Positions 53,811 to 63,364 of a stretch of 64,000 nucleotides of DNA are shown here, piece after piece (within the stretch, counting starts at the first letter, position 1; each line of letters opens with the position of its first letter). Source of the DNA: Immersiella caudata (taxonomy: Eukaryota; Ascomycota; Sordariomycetes; Sordariales; Lasiosphaeriaceae); assembly GCA_030512335.1 (NCBI GenBank), contig JAULSU010000003.1, positions 5,828,001-5,892,000 on the forward strand. The letters run 5' to 3'. The notes beneath the pieces were generated by a model. It saw nothing but the letters and a program-made list of their open reading frames with translations. It was not told the origin of the DNA and searched no databases. A program made the position numbers and the translations under genes.

Positions 53811-56800
53811 TTAGGGAGAAGAAAGGGCAGCAGCATCGAAATTGAAATCGAAGAATTCCCATTCGTTGCCAAGTGTTGCAGAGAATGCGTTGACATCGAT
53901 ATGTTGACGAGTTTGGTTCCCCAAGCCTGGGTCACTTGGTGCTGACTCCAGATCACTCGCCGTAGGTAAGATCGAGAGCATTGGGTCAAAGTGCTGATGA
54001 GATGACCCAAAGGCAGATGCTCCCGATTGCTGCTGCACAGGCGCGGAATGCCATTGCGCATCATAGTCGTGATAGCTCGGGCGAATCGAGGAATCCTCGC
54101 CTTCGGGTCGAGCGCCGCGAGTAATGATTCCTGTTGACAAATCGAGCTGTGAACAGCCAAGCTGCACCATCTGCGACTGTGCGTCTCCAAGCCCTTCCAC
54201 GTATTGTCCGGTCTGGGCCTTGTTGCGCTGTGAGGTAGGTTCGTCGTACTGGCCTGCGTCTTCGCACATGGAAGCAAGCAGATGAAGCGATTCAAAGTCA
54301 CGTCCGTGGTAGCGTGAGTGCATCCGGCCATCCCCGCCGAATGGATCGAGTGCAGGACTGAACTGTGGGGAGTCAAGATCCATCAGATGCGACACGCCTG
54401 AGCCAATGAGGTTGGCGGTCCACGGCTTGCTGCCTCGTCTCCGGGTTGCGTTCCTCTGTTGGGTGTGGGCTCTGCTGTGCTGCCCTGGCTTGTACCTGCT
54501 GGAATCGCTGCGTCTGGCAACTGACTGAGCAAACTGAGCTGTCGTGCCACCTCTAGCTCGGCCTCCCCCGAATCCGCCGCTCCAGCCCCGTCCTCTGGTT
54601 GCACTCCTCCTGGCTCCTGCTGCGTGGCATGGTCGATCCTTAGAAGTGATCTCATGTCGCCGAACGAGCATGCCTCGTCTGGGTGACTCTGAGACTGCGG
54701 CTCGGATGTGCGTATCTGCTGTAAATCCTGGAACTGACTCCCCGCCCTCTGGTCTCGGCCTGTTGCTAGCTGAAGCTCCAGAATGGCCGCCACTGTTGTT
54801 GGGCTGTTGACCGACCCTGCGAGTGATGGGTTATTCTCCGGTGAGGCAAAGGCCTGGCCAGATCCAGGGCGGTATTCTGCAGGCTCCAGTTGACGTCGTG
54901 TGTCGTTGGGTGTTTGGGTGCCTGTCGTCGGCCGATGCCCATCTGCACTCCCATCCGCATTGGGCCCACCAATTCCCATCGACAAATCACTTGCAGAGCT
55001 GAGCAAACTGAGCTGTTGTGCCATCCCCAATTCGAACGGGTCGGGCGGGTTAGCGTTGTAGCTTGTACCCGGTGATGCGAGTGTGATACGTCGGGGTGTC
55101 TCCTGCAAATTCCCTCCTCCGGTCCCGTCATCGGTGCCCCAAAACGCCGGGTTGGCGTTGTTTTCGAGTGTGTGCGCTCGGCCATTTGACCAAGGCTGCG
55201 TCGCGGGCGGTGAAGGAAGCGGACGGAGGGAACCGACTGGATGAGATCCGCGGCAGCTGCCGCTACGCCTTCCATCCTCCGACCTTGTGCCTTGCTCGGA
55301 TGCATGTCCTTCACCGGTGGGAAGCGGCGTGTCAGTCGAGTTGGTGGCTTGGAGCCCTGTCGGCCTACTCTGTGGCCTACGAGTGGTAACGGAGCTGGGT
55401 CTGGAGACAGGACCTGACCGCTCAGCGCCCAGCGACTCGTCCTCGTCTGGCTCATCGTCGCCAATCTTATCCTTGGCCTCGTTGGGCTGGCCCTCAATGG
55501 TGGTGACCACTCCGAGCTCTCCTGTATCTGGCGGTGAGTCGCGCTGATGAAGGCGAGACTGCAAAAGGCGCTGAAGGTAGAACAACCGAAGAGAAAGCTC
55601 GTTTTGAATTATTGCCCGTGGTATCCCAAGGTACTTGGCGAAGGCATCACAACATCGAAGGGCGCAGGTGTTTCCGGTATGGTCCGGAAGATCATGTGAA
55701 GTTACCTCAAGGGGGCCGACTTGAAATGCCTCTTGGTAGGCTCCACTGTACTTGTCCACCTGCTCCTTGGTCATACCATAAGATGTAAACATCTTTCGTT
55801 CTTTGTCAATAATGGCAATCACCCAATGGTTGTCGTTAACGTTGTAGGGAAAGACGATGCCGTTTGTCGTGATCTTTGCCGCCCTCTCGGGTGGGGTTCC
55901 CAGGGTGTATTCCGACTGGTTATCCAACGTCAACAGAGCGTCCAGGATATGTCCCGATATGAATCTTCCAGGGTTGAACCGAGAAAACTCGATTTCGGGC
56001 CAGTGAAGACGACCGCCAAATTCGATCAAAGCTGCGAGTTTCTCCGTGAAAGTCCCAGAAAGCTCTGGTAAAGTAAGTCCCATTTCGGTTTGCAGCCCGG
56101 GTGATGAAGAGACGTGGATCGGGTCACCAGGGCGAAGACCGGCATCGTTGTCTTCACGTCTCTCTCGGTTGGGACTGCGGTCTCTGTGTAGCTTTGCCGT
56201 GGTGACTGTGTGGCCATTTGGAAGAACCGCCTGATGGAGTGCTATCCCCGCGGATACGCTTGGGTCCCGCGGATGAACCGTTCCGTTGAGTGCGTGCGTT
56301 TGGTCATTTAGTTGAGTTTGGGGCTGCGACGCAGGTGGTGTAGCAGGTTTCCGGGATCGCGTTGGCACTGCTTCTTCAGCCGAATGAAATACCAGTATGC
56401 CGCTCTGAGGCGTCGCTTGCCGAAGTGTCACACTATCCTCTGCCATTTGGCCATCCTCGGATTCTTGGGGAGCAATTTCGCTGCGGCCTTGCCAGCTGAC
56501 GTTGATGGCTTGGAATGTTATGGCCTCGCCCCGTCTATCCGCCGACGCACTCCGGCCGCTGGACCAAGAGGCTCCCGATGAGGGGTCGGCCGTCTGGTCG
56601 AGGAATTGCGGGCTGCGGACTCCGTTTTTTGCTTCACCGGCCGCGGTGCCCCCCCCATGAACAGAAGTGGGTTGTTGGGGTCGGAGTTGAGTTTGCAACT
56701 CTTGCAATGTGGAAAACCCCGACTGTACTTGCACTGCAATAAACCTGTCTAGCGCAAGTGCTTTGCAAACTCCCGCATGACTATACATAGAGTTAGAGAG

Positions 56801-56851
56801 CCTTAGCTTAAGTGATGGTGGAGATACTCACTCAATCTTCTTCTTAAGCAT
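53811..56851 (-). CDS. Ulp1/C48-like protease domain protein, C-terminal part of a split locus
   Basis: Three exons, 56851-56832, 56780-54496 and 54397-53811 (introns 51 and 98 bp), 963 residues. The 20-nt first exon (MLKKKI) and a final exon ending NEWEFFDFNFDAAALSS are inferred from frame and splice sites. The last intron (donor GTACAA) is the least sure; without it the frame stops at 54383. A Ulp1-like domain lies about 270-395: FPYNVNDNHWVIAIID with His about 325, then a region where TSYGM replaces the usual Asp-containing YDS, and HTGNTCALRCCDAF with Cys about 379. The rest is Ser/Gly/Gln-rich with repeated QLSLLSxxxDLS motifs. The codons before the first ATG are open to the TAA of the feature upstream, so the two may be one gene. 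Ulp1 proteases cut SUMO; activity here is doubtful because of the Asp change. Confidence 0.65.
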
Positions 56852-56965
56852 GGTTCTGACAACAAAGGGTGGGAAAATGACGTGTGTGGTATCAGGTAGG
56901 GAGATTGGGGACTTCAGTTTTCTTTTCTTCCGTCTTTTGGCGTCAGTCGTCTGCTGCTCCTTCTG

Positions 56966-58360
56966 TTACCACTCCAGAAGAAGACGGACAGCTTCGTCGG
57001 CGATGGCATTCCGATCCTCTTTGGAGCAGTCGGCATATGAAGTAAGAAGAAGATTCTTCGCTTCAGCAGCTGTTAGTCTTGAACCTCAAAGACAGCGGAG
57101 ATTATCATCTAACTTACCGGCAGCTGCGTCATAAAGTCTCGGGCCGAAAGGTCCAAGCTTGTTTACCATCCGATTCAACATTTTGACGCCGTGCTCCCAC
57201 CGAATTTTCTTTTTTTCCTCGGACTCTTTGGCATCCGGAACATGCTGGAGCAATTCCCGCCGGCCCAACCTTTCGCAAGTAGACAGAAACCGAAGGATCC
57301 ACGAGACCACCGCTGCACTCCTCACTAACTTTCCAGCCTCCGCCCACATCTCTTCAGCGTTTTTGAACTGAATAGTTCTGGACTCCAGATGGAGTATTAC
57401 TCCGTCGTCGGTAACGGAGATCAACCCCGCAATGATCGGATTCTCTCCTGCTGATATGAGACCCTCCCTGAGTTTCTTGAACAACTGTTCTGCCGGGGTA
57501 AGGCTGTCGGGTTTTGGATCGTCAGGGCAAAGATCACCCATCGCTTGGCTTGCAGCAATGCTTGCACAAAGTGCTTGCACGCTGCCGGCCTTCGGCTCGG
57601 GATCCGGGGCCGGGAGAGGCGGAGCCACCCCGGGATCATCAGCAACATCATCGGGGGGGGGGGGGGGGGGGTAGGGGTAGTCTTCGAAGTACGCTTAGGT
57701 GCCCTATCCGCTTGTCGCCGCCTAGCTTTCAGTTTCAGAACGCTCGATATCTTGTCGTACTCCCACTTTTCTAGAGGTGGTTGAAAACGTCGTATCAAAG
57801 TGTCGAACGCCAGCTGTGTCCTCGTGTGACATGAGGTTCCCTCTTCCACGTCGATAGGAGGAAGTGCCTGACAACTGCCAACCAGTGAGCGCGAATTCAC
57901 AATTAAAGGAAGTGGAAATTTACTTGTTATCATTGAAACCACACGGGCCAACAGCAAAGTAGACGCTGTAGATGCGCTGGACCCCGTTGATGATGGTCTC
58001 TGCTCTCAGGTCGGGATGGCACCATTCTAAGTACCAGAGGTAGATGCAGTAAAAAACCTGACCTGGGACATGTTCGAGGGAAAATGGTGACAGTCGAAGA
58101 CACACCGGTGCCCAATGTTGCTCGTTAGGCACAGCGAAGTACACAGTGGTAGTTTCGGTCGCTGAGATTCCGATCGGCTGCGTTAGTCCCTTCTTTTCGA
58201 GATCTATAGCTTTGTGCTGCTCTGCTTTTGTGATATACAAAGTGTCTGGGCCAAGCTGAAAACAAAAGCCGTCTAGATCGTTCGAGCCTGTACGGGCTAC
58301 AGAATCCATGACGACTTGCGAATCTCGTGGAGGAGACTGTAAGTCTGAGGGCCAGGTCAT
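56966..58360 (-). pseudogene. Ulp1-like domain, N-terminal part of a split locus
   Basis: Exons 58360-57924, 57874-57118 and 57069-56966 with introns of 49 and 48 bp (the second with a GACTAAC branch). From MTWPSDLQSPPRDSQ it reads a Ulp1-like segment, VYFAVPNEQHWAPVCLRL (His about 82) and, after the first intron, VEEGTSCHTRTQLAFDTL (Cys about 161), then LEKWEYDKISSVLKLKARR. A G-run on the plus strand (57653-57671) changes the frame within a polyproline part. Beyond it the helical text goes on (SLTPAEQLFKKLREGLISAG; KMLNRMVNKLGPFGPRLYD), and the last exon ends AIADEAVRLLLEW, TAA. In the same frame past TAA it continues QKEQQTTDAKRRKKRKLKS to the next ATG. So one C-to-T change (CAA to TAA) and one homopolymer indel separate it from a single large two-domain gene. 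Confidence 0.6.
57653..57671. repeat. G19 homopolymer
   Basis: The run that breaks the reading frame of the Ulp1-like locus; a length error in the assembly is possible. Confidence 0.9.
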
Positions 58361-58393
58361 GAGCCACTACGAGTATCTATGGACCGAGCGTCT

Positions 58394-58438
58394 CAGACCC
58401 CTGTACCCAAATTCTGAGAATTTGGGCACAGGGGTCTG
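58394..58438. repeat. 45-nt near-perfect palindrome
   Basis: Arms of 21-22 nt starting CAGACCCCTGT and ending ACAGGGGTCTG, with one mismatch and a loop of one to four bases. It lies 34 bp before the start codon of the Ulp1-like locus, so it is in its leader or promoter. It could be a footprint of a small inverted-repeat element, a cruciform or a protein binding site. Confidence 0.9.
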
Positions 58439-58885
58439 CATATAAGCTGGACAGCGTTAGCGCCAGGCGTGATGGGCCTGACGCGCGCACTAATTATGTG
58501 ACCGGCGCGCCACTTTGAGAATCAAGTGCGTACGTGGACCGAACCGACAGACCGACCGGCCGTCTCAGATTGGCCTACACCTCCGACCTGGAGTGCTGAC
58601 CGTGTCCCACCTTCATCTTTTACTAACCTGCGTGCTCTCCTTCCATTTAGGAAAGCCCACGCGGTTCTCCCCCAAGTTTCGCTCCCACTCCCACATCGCC
58701 GTGGGAGACAGCTGAATTACAGGGAAACAGGAAGCCCGCTCCTGCTTGGAGGCGCGTCTAACGTCGCCCCATTTTGGCTTTCACTGGCCGATATGATGTT
58801 GGCCCCACAGCTCGCCTCTTGCGCAGCCCGAATACGGTTCCAACTTGGACTGCAGTCCTGTTCTGGGTGCGGCCTGGTTGCCTTG

Positions 58886-59048
58886 AGCTGCAGTTCCCAA
58901 GCCACATTTGGTTGCCTTATCCCATGCTCCTTCTGAGGAATTGGAAATTCGTGTGCTGAGCCGCGGCCATTGCGTTGATGACTACTTAAAAGTGGCAGCC
59001 TGTGTTTTTCTGCATCTCGTCTTTCCCTTTCCTTTCTGCTTCATCGGT
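58886..59048 (+). repeat. Direct repeat, first copy
   Basis: Matches 59714-59870 over about 160 bp at roughly 80-85 percent by eye (GAGGAATTGGAAATTCGTGT is shared exactly). Confidence 0.8.
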
Positions 59049-59713
59049 TGGCCAGCCCCCTTCTACACTCGCTCCACGAACAACCCCATGTTGCGACTTT
59101 GGCCTCGCTCCGAGTTGGGACTGGGACTCTCAACCTACTTGGCCCTGTCCAAGGAGAAAAGATCCCGCGTCGGTGGAGGCGAAGCCGTGCGGATTCAACA
59201 TGGTCGGCACTCCAGCACGTGGGATTACGATGGTTGTCTCTTGGTTCGGACAGTCTCCTCGATCGCATTGTCTGCGCTGGCGGGCTTCAACGATGGCCTA
59301 TCTCTTGGCTTGGGCTTGGCGGTATGTTCATGGATCCTCCCCCAAGTTTGCTCCCACTCCCACATTACCGGGATCTCGTCGGCCTGATTCTGTCCCCTTC
59401 TTGCTCCACACACTCTCCCATCCTTCAAAATCGGCCGCGCCAGGTGCATTGTTACGCGCTGGTTGACTTCAGGCAATGAGCTCTCCCCTTCTGATCTGCC
59501 CTGCGACATCCGCCATCCTCCGAAGCCGACCGCGAGTCCCTCTGCCGTAGCCATGGAGAGAACAACCTGCATGCCTTCGAGTCTGGCAGCTTCGCGCTGG
59601 GACAATGCTGTCTCCCGCTGTGGGCATCCTAGAGCTAGGCAATATACGTTTCTGGTAACCCCCGGTTCCTTGGGCTGCAGTCGTACCTGGGGTGCAGTTC
59701 TTGGGTGCAGATC

Positions 59714-59870
59714 TGAGTTGCAGTTCCCAAGCCACATCTGGTTGCCTTGTTTTGTGCCCTTCTGAGGAATTGGAAATTCGTGTGCTGGGCCGCGGCCGTT
59801 CTGGTGGTGACTATTAAAAAGTGGCAGCCTGCGCTTCGTTACATCTTCTCATTCCTTTCTGCTTCATCGC
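59714..59870 (+). repeat. Direct repeat, second copy
   Basis: Second copy of the unit at 58886-59048, about 828 bp downstream. Confidence 0.8.
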
Positions 59871-60959
59871 CGGCGTTCCGTGTGCCGTCCCACCCTGCGA
59901 AACTCGTGATCCTCCGAGCGGCGACCCACGACCCGCTTCACCATGTTAACACCCCGTCATACGGGCTCGCTGATGTTGTCTCCTTGCCGCGCAGTCTCGG
60001 CCTGCGACTTCAGGCAGCAAGCTCTCCCCATCTACGGCCCGTCTCCCGGCCGTTCTGCTCCCATCCTGGCCTCTTGGACGAACTCCCACCCCGGCGCACT
60101 CATCCAAAGACTTGCGTGAACGGAAGGGGGAGACAGCTGAATGTTAGCGCACATTTCTTTTTTCGTCTTTGCCCTTCTTTTTTGGTGCCGATCGGGAGTC
60201 CCCCTGTAGTGGCCATGGAGAGAACAACCCACATGCCTTCGAGTCTGGACCCCCGCGGTCATCTTTCTGGGTCACTCTTATTTGCACCTGCCTTGTCCAT
60301 GGCACTCCCGGCTGCGGATCGTTCTCGGCATTTTTGCCCTGTTTGGGCAGGTCTCATCTCTGGCGTGATCTCTGGGTTCCCCGGGCCTACACAGTCGGAG
60401 GCGGGTCGGAGAGCCGGGGGCGCCACTTGACTTTCTCCCCTGCTTTCTTTCCATATTTCCCCCAGTGTTGGCAAACTGAGCCATGGACCAGCCGGCTCGC
60501 ATTCCGGTTCTGATATATTTTTTCGTCCTTGTCCCTGTTTCTCACAATGGCAGGAGCGAGACACGGGGAAACAGGATCCCGCTCCTGCTCGGGGGCGTCC
60601 CACGCTTTCCCATTTCTGTCTCATCCTCGCGGCCATCACCTTCCGATCCAGCACATGAACTTGCTCCACCCGCGCCATCATCTATCTTCCCCAGTTTCCC
60701 CTGTGCTTAGCGTACGGACAGGGTCCGGGGGATATATTCCGTGGCGCGTTCACGGGAGTCTCTGTCCGTCTCCACCCGCCCCTCTGGCACGTCCATCTTG
60801 CTCGTTCATTTGGTGCCCCGATTCATGTCCAATCCAGCTCAGTCAGATATATCCCTGGCGGCCCCAACAAAGCGATTGCCCCAAAGTGCACTTTCCCCCA
60901 AGCCACGATGGCTGCCTTGTCTACCTTGCCTCCACTCCTGGCATCCCTTGCTGGTCGAA

Positions 60960-62056
60960 ATGCAGAACGACATTAGTGTTGGTCAACTGGCGCAGGCGGT
61001 GGCGGCATTTGCTATCATGTCTGTTTTCTATTTTACTCTTATTGTTTACACTTACAAGAAAAAAAGGGGAGCGCTTCTGCCCCCTTTCACTTGGGCTATC
61101 TTGGTTGTTATTTGGATTGCTCTTCTGGCTTCCGGCACTACCCTCACCATCGCCGTCGTCGCTGCTGCCGAGGAACTTGGCCACCCAGATCCAGATGCCC
61201 AATATTTGCGACAGTTCTTCGGTCTTAAAGGCGTCGCAAGTTTGTCTCTTGAGGTTCTCTTGGTAAATGGCCTACTTGGATTCTCCTTGAATACTGCTGA
61301 CTTGTGTTCTAGGCCATCGTGATCGATTGGCGACGTATTTACTGGGCCTCCCGTAGGGTGCTGCCGCGTTGGCTGGGCATCTTAATCGGCACTGGGATTT
61401 TGGTTCATCTTCTGATGGTCGGCCTGGGAGTTTGGCAGCTGACGCAGCGCGGTCCCGAGTTTGTATGGGCTGCACCGGTTCCTCTCCACATCATTGTACC
61501 CGGCCTTACTTATGCCCTCGACGACGCCGCGAAATTCCCACTGTCGTTCAGAATCTGGCTTGCCTCCTGGGCTGCGGCCAACTTTGCGGCATCAGTAGTG
61601 TCGATCGCTGCGGCGGGTGTTCAAGGTGGATGGCTACATCTGGTTCAGTGTCTAATTGGCATGGTTTCTGTTTGGGTGTACCTTTGGAGGAAATGGTGGG
61701 TGTTGCGGGAAACAAAGAAGCCGGAACGCCCTGCAAATCATTCTACGTTACACTCTGCGATGGATTTAAGAGTTCCGCTACGGAGGATGACCGACAGTAC
61801 GGGGGACAACACAATTTGCGGCAGTACGACTGAGATGGGGATCAAGGACTTGGAAGGTGGGAGTCTTGTCGGCGCATGGGAGGATGGCGATGGTGCGAGT
61901 GAGACAGGGGATCGGCCCTCGATGGAACCTGGAGAAGTGGCGGCGGCTTGGCTGGGGGTTATGCGGCCGCCGCGTGTGCATGCATGTGCAGCAAGCAGGG
62001 TTTATTGGGAGGACCATGGGTATGGGCATAGACGGTACTATGGAGACAAATCTTGA
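60960..62056 (+). CDS. Multipass membrane protein, unknown function
   Basis: Two exons, 60960-61262 and 61313-62056 (intron 50 bp, CTGCTGAC branch, TTCTAG), 348 residues, starting MQNDISVGQLAQAVAAFAI. Exon 1 holds two spans (FAIMSVFYFTLIVYTY and WAILVVIWIALLASGTTLT) separated by a KKKRG loop. Exon 2 starts AIVIDWRRIYW and holds three or four more (ILIGTGILVHLLMVGLGVW, ASWAAANFAASVVSIAAAG, HLVQCLIGMVSVWVYLW). A C-terminal tail of about 110 residues is polar and acidic (GIKDLEGGSLVGAWEDGDG). Layout suggests a MARVEL-like or other small fungal integral membrane protein. Not recognised. Confidence 0.75.
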
Positions 62057-62635
62057 GGTGCTTGTGGACCGATCTGAGCGAGTAGATGGTGTTAGATCGG
62101 AAATACTGGTTATATATGGGTGCCCTTTGCGGCTGATTGGCGAGAACTCGGAAGTAGCGTTGACCGGCACAATGACGGCCGGGACGGGGATAAGTGGGTC
62201 TGGGTCGGACGGCGCGATTGCGAGGGGATCCGGCTTGGCGGAATTTGGGGGTGGTTACCAACCTGGTGGCCCAGTTTGCGGCCAGCCGTCGTTGGCTGAC
62301 CCGAGGTCGGGAACGGTTGACCTCCAATAACTAGGTCCACCTTCCTCACATTTTCTCCCGTGTCCCTTCCTTTCTTTTCATTGCCCCTTTCTAAGAGTCC
62401 ATCAAACCGAGCAAGGGGCTGAGGTTGTGGGGCGTGGGTGATGGCGCTTTGCGGGCCACCACTGCAACCTCACCTTTAAATCCTTCTGCCTACTTCGCTT
62501 CTCGTCGCCCCTTTTTAGTTTCCCTTTTCTTGCTTCAGCCAGCAGTGTCGTCATTTTTCTTTTCTGCGTTTCCTACGTTCCTAGGTGTCAACATTCCCCC
62601 CATGAAGCCTAACGCCCCTCAGCCCGTCCTCCCGA
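62057..62635. other. Upstream region of the truncated MFS gene
   Basis: CT-rich leader near 62340-62600 and a short frame from 62601 (MKPNAPQPVLPNVVADWEPG) that ends before the MFS start and may be an upstream ORF. No gene. Confidence 0.5.
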
Positions 62636-63364
62636 ATGTCGTCGCGGATTGGGAACCCGGAGGACGGATCCCCCATTGACCGCGCCTTCTCGGCCGCCTC
62701 TACTCTCGACTTCCCCGAAGGCGGGCTTGAGGGCTGGCTCGTCGTCTTCGGCTCCTTCTGCGCAACGGTCTCCGTCTTCGGACTCATCAACTCGGCCGCC
62801 GTCCTCGAGTCCTACTTCGCCACCCACCAGCTCGCCCACCATACACCCTCGGAGATCGGATGGATCTTCAGCCTCTACCTCTTCATTGTCTTCTTCGTCG
62901 GCATCCAGATCGGTCCCATCTTCGACGCCCACGGCGGCCGCATCCTCGTCGCAGCCGGCACCCTCCTCGTGGTGCTGAGCCTCCTGATCCTGTCCTGGTG
63001 CGAGACCTACTACCAGATCATCCTGGCCTTCTCGGTCCTTGGCGGCCTCGGCGGCGCGCTGCTCAACACCCCGGCCTACGGCTGCATTGCGCACTACTTC
63101 AACCGTCGCCGCGGCCTTGCCACAGGCATCGCCACCACCTCGGGCGGCGTGGGCGGCATTATCTTCCCGCTGATCCTGCAGTCTGTCCTCCCGAACCGGG
63201 GCTTCCCCTGGTCCTGCCGCATCCTCGCCTTCATCGTGCTCGGCCTCGCCCTGCCCGCCAACCTCTTCCTGCGCACGCGCATCCCCCCCTCGCACGGGGC
63301 CACCGCTCCGTCTGGCCCGACTTCACCATCTTCCGCGACCTGCGCTTCGCCTTCGCCTCGGCTG
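62636..63364 (+). pseudogene. MFS monocarboxylate-type transporter, 3' truncated
   Basis: Starts MSSRIGNPEDGS and reads LEGWLVVFGSFCATVSVFGL, GLINSAAVLESYF, EIGWIFSLYLFIVFFVGIQI, GPIFDAHGGRILVAAGTLLV, YNRRRGLATGIATTSGGVGG-like text and the sixth span (AFIVLGLALPANLFLRTRI). This is the first half of a fungal MCT-like transporter. A one-base shift near 63275-63300 moves the next segment, HRSVWPDFTIFRDLRFAFAS, into another frame. At about 63364 the match ends and the opposite-strand gene begins. About half the protein is missing, so it cannot work. Confidence 0.75.

Larger units (their letters stand above)
58439..60959. other. Mosaic of diverged direct repeats
   Basis: No gene; overlapping frames in all phases are not coding-like. 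At least four families of direct repeats are shuffled here: a 155-165-bp unit (58886-59048 and 59714-59870), a 65-bp unit (59524-59588 and 60187-60250), a GACTTCAGGCA unit (59464 and 60007), and a unit with CCCACTCCCACAT or GGGAAACAGGA (near 58670, 59338, 60120 and 60557). Some pairs are about 830 or 660 bp apart, so it may be an old tandem duplication later disturbed. Confidence 0.6.

Noticed and set aside
54544..56742. Plus-strand frames over the Ulp1-like locus
   Set aside because: Antisense to a longer frame with a recognisable protease-like motif.
43754..58360. Starship-type giant mobile element
   Set aside because: No DUF3435 tyrosine recombinase, no long flanking repeats or target duplications are visible in the window; kept only as a possibility to test beyond it.
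58515..60513. Open frames of 130-230 codons on the plus strand
   Set aside because: Overlap in all phases across a repeat mosaic; no domain, no splice structure, and repeats copy across frames.
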